A stretch of 64,000 nt of DNA from Bidens hawaiensis (Eukaryota; Streptophyta; Magnoliopsida; Asterales; Asteraceae), in contig JAIQDT010003808.1 in NCBI GenBank assembly GCA_021521415.1, forward strand, positions 215,157 to 279,156, in the 5' to 3' direction. The position numbers and the translations under genes were made by a program. Positions 1 through 9,178 of this stretch are shown piece after piece; within the stretch, counting starts at the first letter, position 1; each line of letters starts with the position of its first letter. The notes below the pieces were generated by a model. The model was not told the DNA's origin. It worked only from the letters and a program-made list of their open reading frames with translations, and did not search any database.

Positions 1-463
1 CAAATGATTTTTGAGACTTCCTAACAAGGTATATGCGTTGCAATCGTTTAAAGAGAAGTCCTAAATGTGCTTATATATTATTCAAATACATTTTAAATAT
101 CTTTCCAACTTTTTCATGCATTGTTGCATGCTATGGAAATTTATATTCGACCGATGGGTTATTAAAATTTCATTGAATTAACAAAGTTTTCCAGGTAATA
201 ATATAAAGTAAATATACTTATAAACTGAAACCTTCTCTAAGATGATTTTTTTTTTCAATAATGGGGTTTTTTTTTTTAATATCTTGAAAATACATGGGTT
301 CACTTTTAAGGTGGACTTCAAATCTAGGTTAGTTGCTATATATCTAATATAGCCCACTTTAATTATATTCTTCAAGCATGCAAATCTTACTAGAAGCATG
401 GATGTGCACAAAGGAGAATTAAGGGTGAGAATTATATAGAAGGTTTGATTGATATATTATTAC
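1..463 (-). other. Start of intron 1 of the MYB gene
   Basis: Read on the minus strand this follows the GT donor of the MYB exon. It is AT-rich and contains nothing resembling MYB exon 2, which would start with a R2 recognition-helix coding sequence. It is therefore best read as intron that continues past the window edge. Confidence 0.6.
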
Positions 464-596
464 CAGTGTTGGTAGGCACTGATCTCCAGTTTCCAGGGCC
501 ATGTTCTTGGATGTAAGTGACCAAAATGATGTCTTCTTCAGGAGTCCATGGCCCTTTCTTGATGCCAACCTTATCACAGCATGGTGGCCTCCCCAT
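464..596 (-). CDS. R2R3-MYB transcription factor, exon 1 (subgroup 1, MYB60/MYB30-like), gene cut by window edge
   Basis: The 133 bp encode the start of a MYB R2 repeat: MGRPPCCDK, then [19 protein letters not shown] and [10 protein letters not shown]. This is the N-terminus of plant R2R3-MYB DNA-binding factors, which act in the nucleus. The exon stops after 44 codons plus one base at a GT donor (minus strand, plus-strand AC at 462-463), the usual first-intron position of R2R3-MYB genes. An in-frame ATG lies upstream at 653, but MGRPPCC is the family's standard start. The wording is closest to subgroup 1 (MYB60, MYB30, MYB94, MYB96), which is known for stomatal and cuticular wax control; which member cannot be decided from exon 1. 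Later exons lie beyond the left edge. No lesion is visible, but it could still be an exon-1 fragment. Confidence 0.85.
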
Positions 597-660
597 GGCT
601 CTAGCTACCTCCCTCCAAACACTCACTCTTTTTGCGGTTATATATTTATACACTCATGAA
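597..660 (-). promoter_or_regulatory. Putative core promoter and short 5' UTR of the MYB gene
   Basis: On the minus strand a TATA box (TATAAATATA, plus coordinates 641-650) lies about 45 bp before the ATG at 596. A start site about 30 bp downstream would leave a 5' UTR of only 15-25 nt. AAAAG cores (DOF-type sites) occur just below the TATA box and near 716. The assignment rests on sequence pattern only. Confidence 0.45.
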
Positions 661-2475
661 TACTGTTGTCTTCTTTGAATATTCGTCTTAGGCCCCTATA
701 TTTTTGTAGTATTTACACTTTTAGCTACCCCATATGCATATGTTTTGTTGTTTCCATTAGTATTTTTGGTCAACCACCATACTTATGAACATCTTAGGGG
801 TCAGTTTCTCATATGTATCTCTAGGACTCAATGTGCTACACACTACATCACTAGGAATTAAACGAACCTAACGTGCTAGAGACTATGGTTTCGAGTAACT
901 TACCTTGTGTTGTCGTAGTTTAATTGTGTCACAACGGTACTGCTTGTCTGGTTCGTATTTTAAGAAGATTTGAATGAACAGAGGCTTCAACCATAGCACA
1001 TGTGGCTTCTGTTTGATAATAAACAAAGACAAGATAAACATGTTATCAATGTTTAATTAATTAGTCATTCATACATATTGTTAACTCTAAAAATGATTTG
1101 ACCTTCAATAAAATTACTATTTTTCAGTATTATTTTAATTAACTATTGAATAGAACAATTATGAAAAACATTTAATTTTTTTTCACATGCTCAAGTTAGA
1201 TGGAGAAACAATATTTCTAAATTTTTTATTATAATATCTAGCCCTTTTTAAATCTTGATCAGTCAGCTTGAAAGCCTACCAATTTCTTCAACTGGGTGGG
1301 TAATTTCTCATTCGATCATCTATCTTAGAGGCGAAAATTCCCAACATTACACACACAAAAAAAACTTTTAGGTCAGTTGACACGGCCTATTTTAAAAAAA
1401 AAAGTCAACTCAATATGACCCATTTAAATTGTTTAAAGAAATTAGTATTTTGATTTCAGGTATTAAAATTGTTAAAATTTAATGTTAAAAGTTTTTTTTT
1501 TCCTTTTTTTTTTCAAGTGAAATCAATTTCCTATTCTTTGGTTATTCTCATTTACTTATTTTAAGCTCACGCTAAATACATAAACCAAAGTGTATTAGTT
1601 AGGAATGAAAAATGGATAAACAAAAACAGTTAAAATAAAACAAACAACAAAAAAAGTTTCTTATTGATCCAAGTAATTAATCTTTTAAATTGTTATTTAG
1701 TACTCATTATATATTAATTATATTTGTAAATAAACATAAATGAGTCAACGCGACATAACTTGCCTATAATCTGTTGAAATACTTTACTTCCGGTGTTTCA
1801 ATCATGATTAAAGACTAGATCAATCCTTTGGGCTCGCAAGAATTCATGATATTGCTTTTTAATTTCATTTCTAGACAAACTTATATAAAATATTTGTTAA
1901 ACTTGAATTGCTTTTAAGAATATTAATATGGTAAATAAATATATAAAATTTTAAATACTAGAAATTTCTAGATGGGTATATTTGATGCTGTCATGTTTGC
2001 TTAGGTATATATAGGTACCAGATAGTGGTGCTCGCACTCGTTGTGAAGGGTTAGTAACATGTGAGAAATTTGGTTGGTATTAGTTTGGTTCATTACAATA
2101 TTGGTATGATGCTAACATTCAGTATAGCAACAGAAGGAGAAACCCGACCATCAAATGCTATAACACTCGGAAAAAACCTAAAAAATCTAGTCCTAGTATG
2201 ACCAAAACGATACATGTGTTCGGTTTGTTGCAGAAGTCGAAAAAATGGGTTAGTAAAAAGGACTCGGGGTATTTGAAATGTTTATTTGATTATATGTGAT
2301 TTGTTTACTTTATATATTTTTTATAAACAAAACATTTAATAATCATTAATTTCGTAAAGTCTATAATGTACATAAGATTTTTGTTTTCATATTAATTACG
2401 TCATAACACATAGTGTCTTAAATTTAAGTGAAATTTTAATTTTGCCTTAAAAAGTGTTCTATTATTATAAAATAA
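661..2475. other. AT-rich intergenic DNA upstream of the MYB gene
   Basis: No coding frame, RNA gene or clear repeat was found. The stretch is AT-rich with short homopolymer runs (for example around 1490-1515). It is presumably promoter-distal DNA of the MYB gene. Confidence 0.5.
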
Positions 2476-2829
2476 TATAGATAAAGAGGGTTGAGTTATT
2501 TTAAAAATGACAACAAAAATGAGAAGTGTAAGAAACCATAATCAATTAATATAATGACAGGTTTTAATTAGAGAACAAAGAGAAAATGGCATAAAAATAA
2601 TAGTATATATTTTCTCTTTCTACATACAAGTCACATGTTAATTCTCTCATTATTTTAAAACTTCTATAACGTTTTCATATGATATATATTTTTTTTATAA
2701 AAAATGACCATATATAATAACAAGAGGATTTTTTATCTTTAAAATGAGTATGAGTTTGATATAAAAGTTAAAACAAAAATTACATTATTGTGTATTTTTA
2801 TTTGCCATTGTGTCATTTTTCCTCATTGT

Positions 2830-2856
2830 TTATTATTATTATTATTATTATTATTA
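2830..2856. repeat. (ATT)n microsatellite
   Basis: About nine ATT units inside the foldback element. Confidence 0.9.
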
Positions 2857-2966
2857 ATTTTTGTTTCATTGTGCATTTCAAATCATCATTGTGGTTTTTT
2901 TTAAATATTAATAACATTGTTGTGTAATATATGCAAATATAATGATAAAATACAAAATTATCCAAT

Positions 2967-3138
2967 ACATAAAACACAATGATGAATACATATTACACAA
3001 TAACTTAAAACATAAAACACAATGGTAATTATATATAACACAATAATCTGAGACATAAAACACAATAGTGAATAAATATAACCCAATGACCTAAAAAGTA
3101 AAATACAATGGAAACTACATATTACACAATGACATGAA
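2967..3138. repeat. 43-bp tandem repeat, four copies
   Basis: Units begin at 2967, 3010, 3053 and 3096, an exact 43-bp period. Each starts with a variant of ACATAAAACACAATG and contains a second TTACACAATGAC-like box. The array lies in the interior of the foldback element. Confidence 0.85.
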
Positions 3139-3708
3139 CGTTCTCAAATTAGGTTAATGTCACATGTCAATCCCGAACAAAAACAATGAGCTTATTACAT
3201 AATTATTAAAACAAAATGATAAGTAGAAAGAGAAATGATGAGCACAAAGACACTATTACGAACAATAAGACACAATGACGTAATCTTTGTTTTTATTGTT
3301 ATAAATATGAATACCAATTGAAAAACACGATTGCCAAAATTTATAACACATTCCATAGAAAAACTCAATTAAAAAACACAATTAACAATCAATAACACAA
3401 TATATAAAAGCCCACTATTTTTTTTTATTTTTATATAACAATATGATATTTATATTAAAGATAAAAAATGTTTGTTATTGTGGTGATTTTTTTTTTTTAA
3501 AAAGAAAGTGTTGTATGAAAAAGTTAACGTTTAAATTGATGAGAAAATTGACATGTGCATGACATGTGAAGAGAGAAATTCAACAAAAGGTGGTTATTAA
3601 CTTTATGTTATTCGCATCAATTTTTTTCTTTCAAATTAATCTCTATCATTCAAATTTAAGATAAATAAATTAAATTCGTGCTCACCATTCTCATTTTGGT
3701 TGTCTTTT

Positions 3709-3815
3709 GTATTTTAACCTTATCTAAATAAAGATACAGATATACAAAATTAAAATGATTTGTATTTTAACCTTATTCTAGATAAAGATACATATATACA
3801 AATTTAAAATGATGT
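3709..3815. repeat. 53-bp tandem duplication
   Basis: GTATTTTAACCTTAT followed by an AAGATACA..ATATACAAA segment occurs at 3709 and again at 3762. It sits at the right end of the foldback element and may be a duplicated terminal segment. Confidence 0.75.
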
Positions 3816-4096
3816 AAAACGTGATATATGAGCTTAAAATGATTTATTTAAAAGGCAATATATGAAATTCTCTTAATCAAATGTCATTCATTAAATAGTA
3901 ACAAAACTCAAAAAAATCAATAACACAATTTTACCCAATTAAAACAAGTTCAAAACAATGTATACAGTGTATTCTCATTTATAGCAATTAAATTACTTCT
4001 AGGTTTGGAAGAATGTAAGGAATACAAATATTTTTTTTATTTGAAAATATAGAAAGATTACTCCCACTAAAACGGTACCTCATGTTCCAAGTAAGT
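3816..4096. other. AT-rich intergenic DNA
   Basis: Nothing recognisable lies between the foldback element and the Tourist-like MITE. Confidence 0.5.
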
Positions 4097-4099
4097 TTA

Positions 4100-4820
4100 G
4101 GGTATGTTTGGTTGGAGATAATAGAATAAAGGGAGAATGAAATGAAAGAAGGAATGAAATGGACAAGGTAATGAAATGGATCATTCCATTCCTTTGTCTT
4201 GTTTGATTAACCTATGAAAATGAAATGAATTATTACTTTATGTTGTTAGGTATCCTAAAAAATTGTATGATTGAAATAGAAATAATAAAAACACCCCTAT
4301 CTCAAAATAATTTTTTTACAGAAAATTAAAAACCGCAACGGTGACGGAGGTGGTGTTAGCTTCGGCGACGAAAATGGTGGGGGCAGTGGCGATGGTGGTG
4401 GTGGGGGTGGCGGTGGTAGCATTGGTAGTGATGGCGATAGTAGGGTGGCAGTGATGGTCAGGTGGCGGTGGTGACAATATTTTCGGTGGTTACAGCGACG
4501 ATGGTGGCGGTGGTTGTGCTGGTGGTAAGGTGGTGGTGGCGGAGGCGGTGGACGGTGGTGGTGGCGATGGTGGCGGTAAGGTGTCGGTGATGGCGATGGT
4601 AGTGGTAATTGTTGTTAGGTGGTGATGGTGTTGTTGAGAAAGTATGGTGAAGGAGGAATAAAATGAAAAAAAGGAGGGTAGGAAGGAATGGTTTTGATGG
4701 AATGAGATTCTATGTGTTATGGATGATTCCATTCCATTGAGCAACCAAACACTACTTTTTTCATTCCTACGCAATGAATCATTCCATTCCCCCTATCATT
4801 CATGCATACCAAACGCTATC
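4100..4820. mobile_element. Tourist-like (PIF/Harbinger) MITE with TTA target duplications
   Basis: The left end is GGGTATGTTTGGTTGG and the right end is the imperfect complement CCAAACGCTATC. Both are flanked directly by TTA (4097-4099 and 4821-4823), the hallmark target duplication of PIF/Harbinger and Tourist elements. Subterminal regions are rich in GGAATGAAATGG / CATTCCATTCC repeats in both orientations, and a second TGTTTGGTTG-like end lies internally near 4745. The 721-bp element has no transposase frame. Confidence 0.7.
4335..4640. repeat. GGT/GGC-rich low-complexity core of the MITE
   Basis: A G-rich (GGTGGTGGC)n-like block of about 300 bp stands out against the AT-rich surroundings. 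Its minus-strand frame is a Pro/Thr-rich string with no domain, so it is treated as low-complexity DNA rather than a gene. Confidence 0.7.
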
Positions 4821-4823
4821 TTA

Positions 4824-5289
4824 AAATCACACTAACACTTTTCAACCGAGGTTTGTTTATATAATCATAGTGAGAGTGAACTTCTTGATATTATTTTATA
4901 TTTTGCAGAAACAGTATATTGTATGAAAGTAATAAATCTTTTATGCTCGTATCATTTGATGAGTGTAAGGTAAAGTTAAGGGACTAAAGATGATCATATG
5001 AAATCTTAAAGAATGTAAGTAAAACTATTGATTTTTGCTGTACAAAGGACGGTTGGTGCAATTTATTAAATTCACAAGTCAACTGGATGGCAAAGTCAGA
5101 AAGAAGAGTTTAATTTCTTTCCTTTAATGGTCACATGCCACTCCACCTCCAGTCGTTATGACGGCTCTTTTCCAATTATTTTTACTTAGTTTTATTAAAT
5201 TGGTTAACTAGTATTCTTTTATAAAGAAATTGATAATATAAGGGTTAAATTTTATCATTAATCAATAATTGAGTACATATAGGAAAAGA
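4824..5289. other. Noncoding DNA, possibly including the 3' LTR remnant of Copia C1
   Basis: No gene was seen. The 3' LTR of the Copia element to the right should run leftward from 5407, but its outer end could not be placed. Confidence 0.4.

Positions 5290-5322
<33 letters not shown>
5290..5322. repeat. (TAA)n microsatellite
   Basis: Eleven TAA units in a row. Confidence 0.95.
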
Positions 5323-5352
5323 CAATATCAATTTATCCTAAAATTAAGCAAG

Positions 5353-5823
5353 CTATATAGAATCAAATGTACGTGAATATAGAATGGAAAATACGCGATT
5401 TTGAACACTCTCCCTCAAGTTGGCATATGTAAGTTTCGAATGCCCAATTTGTCTTAGTAGGTTCCTAAGGGAAGGTGAACCGAGTGGCTTCGTCACTAAG
5501 TTGGCAGTTTGATGCTTCGAGTTAACTGGCACACGAGTAATCACCTTTTCTTCAACACATTCATGAACAAAGTAACAATCTATTTCGACATGCTTCATAC
5601 GTTCGTGGAAGACTAGAATATTTGCTATGTGTCTAGCAGCTTGGTTATCACAAAATAATGGTGTAGGGTTGTCTTGAGAAATTTCCAACACCTTTAGCAA
5701 CCAGCAAATCCACAATATCTCACTCCCACAAGAGCCCATGACATGGTATTCAGCCTCAGTAGAAGAGCATGATACTAGCGACTGTTTATTGGATTTCCAA
5801 GAGATTAGCGCCCTACCTAACAA
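5353..5823 (-). pseudogene. Copia C1 RNase H domain
   Basis: The 156-residue frame holds a recognisable Ty1/Copia RNase H: ISWKSNKQSLVSCSSTEAEY near residue 8, LFCDNQAARHIAN near residue 56 and KHVEIDCYFVHE near residue 77, ending in NLVTKPLG. RNase H degrades the RNA strand of the RNA:DNA hybrid during reverse transcription. The frame runs through the purine tract into the presumed LTR, so its last 40 or so residues are not native. It is separated by stops from the reverse transcriptase segment and is a relic. Confidence 0.85.
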
Positions 5824-6085
5824 AAGTAATTATCCCATTCTAGATCGTCTACTAAATTAGCAACCAAGCCAATCTGAATCACTATAAGCAACAAGCTTAG
5901 TACCTCCTTCTTTAGGTAAAAGAATACCCTGTCTAGCTGTGGTTTTTAAGTAACGTAAGACTCTCGTGGCAGCATCGATGTGTCTTTCTTGGATCTGCAA
6001 AGAATTGACAAATGATGTTCACAGAGTAGGTAATATCTAGTCGAGTGGCCTGTAGTAAAGCAAACGGCCTAAAAGGCGTCGGTAT

Positions 6086-6759
6086 TTATGCGCACTGACC
6101 CTCTTCTTCTTCTTCTTCTTCACATTTGTCAAGCTTTAACCGTGGCTCCATTGGAAACGAACTATGCCGACATCCTTGTAGCCCGCTATCTTCAAGGATA
6201 CCTAAGGTATACTTTCGTTGGCTAAGCACTAACCCTTCTGATGTTTTTGCAACTTCAATGCCTAGGAAATATTTCAAGGGGCCAAGGTCTTTTAAGCTAA
6301 ATTCTTTGTCGATATGTGACTTTGTTTGCTTTATCCGTTTCTCATTGTTTCAAATGATAATCACATCGTCTACAAAAATGAGAGCGATCGGAAAGTATTA
6401 ACGTCTTTATAGAGTGGTGAATTTGTACCCGAGCTTAGTTAATGAAGTGGTGAATTTGTGACACCAATTGTGAGATGCCTGCTTTTCATATAGACTTCCT
6501 CTTCTAACTTGCCATGTAAAAAGGCACTATTGACGTCGAGTTGTTGGATTTCCCATCCTTGTTTAACGGCAACGGCAAGGAGGGTCCTTATGGTAAACAA
6601 TTTAGACACCGGTGCAAAAATTTCATGAGAATCCGCACCCTCTAATTGTGTGAAACCTTTCGCCACAAGCCTTGCTTCGTATCTTTCGACATATCCGTTT
6701 GGTTTGAATTTAACTTTATACACCCATTTTGAATTGATTTCTTTCTTTCCCTTTTGCAA
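6086..6759 (-). pseudogene. Copia C1 reverse transcriptase, broken
   Basis: Two frames together cover a Copia reverse transcriptase. The upstream part (6439-6759) has [29 protein letters not shown] and [14 protein letters not shown]; the downstream part (6086-6277) has MKYFLGIEVAKTSEGLVLSQ. The interval with the YVDD catalytic box is degraded around 6280-6430, where only part of an ITDDVIII-like stretch is seen. A GAA microsatellite (plus strand CTT, 6102-6121) has added a run of glutamates. It is non-functional. Confidence 0.8.
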
Positions 6760-7470
6760 GTTTTCGAGAGTCTATGTCCTGTTTTGTTCCAGAGCTTGAA
6801 TTTCTTTTCGTTGCTTCTTTCCATTATTCATTCTATGCTGCTTGGTAAAAGGTTTTCGGCTCATCACGATTTTTGATGGCCGATAGAAAAGCTTTGTGAG
6901 CGTTAAAAAAAATTCATATGAAACATAATGGTATAAGGGAAGTACCGTGGAGGACTCTTGATTAGAATCGGATTGCGTTTGGTCAATCGAAGGGGGAAGC
7001 TTAACTTGATAGTCATTAAAATATTTTGGTATTGCTCAGTGCCTTTTTTCTCTTCTTTCTTTGGATTCAACTTGAAGCACAGCTGGCTCAACAATATGGG
7101 TGTCATGTTGGATTATTTCATCTTCACCACCTTGCATGTCTATATTATTTTGTATGCCTTTGTCATTTCTTTAGTTTATTTTTCAAACATCCTTATGTGA
7201 GGTGTTAGTAGTGGTAGTGGTGATGTTCCATTCAACAAAATCATCCTCTTCTATTTCATCAATTGGCATATCAATTCCCTTTCGCACCACATTTACTGTT
7301 TATGACCATTATGTTGACAATCATGGTACTGAGTAATGGGATTAATATATTCAAAAATTTCACGTTCATGGCCTAGCACTTTAGGTTCAACCTTAGAAAA
7401 AGAAAATGTATTTTCAGCAAATCTTACATCCCTAGTTACCACTATTTTCTATTGCTGAAGGTCATCAATT

Positions 7471-7960
7471 TTATAAACTCTTTTTCCATGTGGATAACCC
7501 AAGAATACTCCTTCTTGGTTCAAATTTATCCCGATTCATTTCGGTGTTCCTATAATATGCCAAAGAACCAAACACCCACATATGGTCGTATTCAGGAACT
7601 TGTGGAAATAAAATTTCATACGTGGTTTTGTTATACATGGTCTTGGAAGGTAACATGTTGACTATATATGTGGCGGTTAACACACACTCTCCCTAAAAGG
7701 TTGTAGGGAGACTAGCTTCAATGCGCAAAGCCCTAGCAATCTCTTAGAGATGCCTATGCTTATGAACCCCATTTTGTTGTGGGGTATGTGGGCACGTCGT
7801 TTCTAATACAATACCTTACCCCACATTTTTGCATGTGATTAGATATGAGTTCGTCACCGTTATCACATCTAATTCTTTTATACATTTTCCAAATTGAGTT
7901 TTGACAATTTATAATGAAACAGGTACTAGCTTCGTACTGTGTTTGAGCAAATAAACCCAT
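7471..7960 (-). pseudogene. Copia C1 integrase fragments
   Basis: Fragments of a retroviral-type integrase core are readable. KRIRCDNGDELIS in 7760-7960 contains the second catalytic aspartate context, and the next frame (7471-7683) has TATYIVNMLPSKTMYNKTTYEILF and VFGSLAYYRN, the usual C-terminal continuation. The expected catalytic glutamate segment (normally QNGVAERKNR) falls in the damaged junction near 7690-7760. Integrase inserts the cDNA into the chromosome; this copy cannot. Confidence 0.75.
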
Positions 7961-8218
7961 ACGCCCCTACTATAGTCATCAACTATGGCAAGAAAATAAT
8001 TAGCCCCGTAAGTGAAGACCTCCTGTATTTCCCCTAAATGTCACAATGGATCAGATCAAAACATCATTCGTTTTAATAAAACTAACCAGAAAAGACAAAC
8101 GAGTAAGTTTCGCTTTATTACTAGAATCAAAGACTTCATATTTAAAATTTAAAGAAACACCCTTGATAAAGCTAACACGAGACAACTTAATATTTGAGGT
8201 ATGTCCCAGTGTTTTGTG

Positions 8219-8661
8219 TCATGATTCAACTATTACCGCAATCACCTTCTTTTCTTCCTTTATACCCCCCATACGATAGAGACGTCCACGACAGTTACCC
8301 ATTCCAATCAAGCTCCCCATCTTCATGGTCTGTAAAACCATGAAATCGGGGAAAAATGTTACCGCACAATGGAAATCTCTAGCTAACTTTTGAACTGATA
8401 ATAGGTTGCATGTAAAATTTGGCACAAAAAGGACCCCTCCAGGTTTTAGTCCTCCTTCGAATATAATATCGCCTTTCCCTTTAATAAGAATGACATCATA
8501 ATTTGAATTGTTACAGGCCTTTCAAGTGCATCCATAGTTAAGTTTTCGAGCACATCTTATTGACATGTAATATGCTCAGTTGCACTCGAGTCAAAAACCC
8601 ATTCCAAATCTTTATTTAGTCTACCTGCCATGTTTTCTATAGTTGGTTCCTCGCTACCAGC
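8219..8661 (-). pseudogene. Copia C1 protease / GAG pre-integrase remnant
   Basis: From 8661 leftward the frame reads GSEEPTIENMAG, then EWVFDSSATEHIT, a Copia aspartic protease active-site context in which the usual glycine of D-S-G is serine. Further on (8219-8425) MPNFTCNLLSVQKLARDFHC is the start of the GAG pre-integrase region. The fragment ends at the LTR of element A. The segment GSEEPTIENM is a diverged duplicate of GSKNLPTIANM on the other side of A. Confidence 0.75.
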
Positions 8662-9149
8662 TGAGAGAGCCTGATATGGATCTAGATCTAGGATAACATC
8701 GTGTTCTTCATTAATTAGGTATACGATTAGATCGATTATGGTTATATGTGTGTACTGTGTGTGTTGAGAGATAATTTGGACAGCGTAACGACTCTAGAGG
8801 GATAATAATAAGAACTGTTACATTAATCATAAACTTACAGGTTTATATAGGAGATGACGACATTCGTTAAGTTATCCTATGTGTTATTCGTTACATTAAC
8901 CTAACGAATGAACACACTCATTCGTTAATACATTAAACTAAGCGAATGGCCAAACATTCGTTATCTCATTCGTTAAACTTGGTTAAAGAATGAGCTTACA
9001 TTAATATGAATGTGATACATTAGTTACGGGGTAACGAATGTATCTTACAATAGAGTGCATGAGCATATTTACATTAATAGCCCTTACATTATCATAGAAT
9101 TATAATGATAAACTACTAAAGACTGAGACATCCAAAACGTGTATCAACA
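8662..9149 (-). repeat. LTR of element A (3' LTR)
   Basis: Direct repeat of 32357-32850. On the minus strand it starts TGTTGATACACG and ends TCTCTCA. A TATA box (CTATATAAAC; plus 8841-8850) marks the U3/R border. The U3 upstream of it carries seven exact ATTCGTTA or TAACGAAT octamers plus variants. Confidence 0.9.
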
Positions 9150-9171
9150 AACTCCCCTCGTCTCGAGCTCT
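9150..9171 (-). promoter_or_regulatory. Polypurine tract of element A
   Basis: On the minus strand CGAGACGAGGGGAGTT abuts the 3' LTR, the expected plus-strand primer site. Confidence 0.65.
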
Positions 9172-9178
9172 TTATAAT

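Larger units (their letters stand above)
2476..3728. mobile_element. Foldback / long-TIR MITE-like element
   Basis: The two flanks are imperfect inverted repeats of roughly 250 bp. Matching blocks read inward include GACAACAAAAATGAGAA near 2508 against its complement near 3690-3708, CACATGTTAATTCTCTCAT near 2632-2650 against 3537-3556, and ATTTTTTATCTTTAA near 2728-2742 against 3457-3471. The interior is noncoding and AT-rich, with an ATT microsatellite and a 43-bp tandem repeat. Arms this long suggest a Mutator-like or foldback derivative. No clear target duplication was identified, so the outer borders are approximate. Confidence 0.6.
5353..8661 (-). mobile_element. Degenerate Ty1/Copia retrotransposon, 3' part (copy C1)
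   Basis: Minus-strand fragments in Copia order: protease and GAG pre-integrase (8661 down to 8219), integrase (7960 down to 7471), reverse transcriptase (6759 down to 6086), RNase H (5823 down). A purine tract TTGAGGGAGAG lies at 5408-5418, directly before TGTTC, which marks the start of the 3' LTR at 5407. Frames are broken many times. The right end is abutted by the LTR of giant element A. A gag piece on the far side of A (32851 onward) belongs to a related copy. Confidence 0.85.

Noticed and set aside
4490..4774. Proline/threonine-rich minus-strand frame as a small protein gene
   Set aside because: It is the reverse reading of a GGT-rich low-complexity block inside a MITE; no domain and no promoter were seen.
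8669..9146. Shorter LTR of element A bounded by TGATA..TATCA
   Set aside because: The repeat extends outward to TGAGAGA and ACA, and the AG spacer plus primer-binding site of the 5' LTR fixes the longer border.
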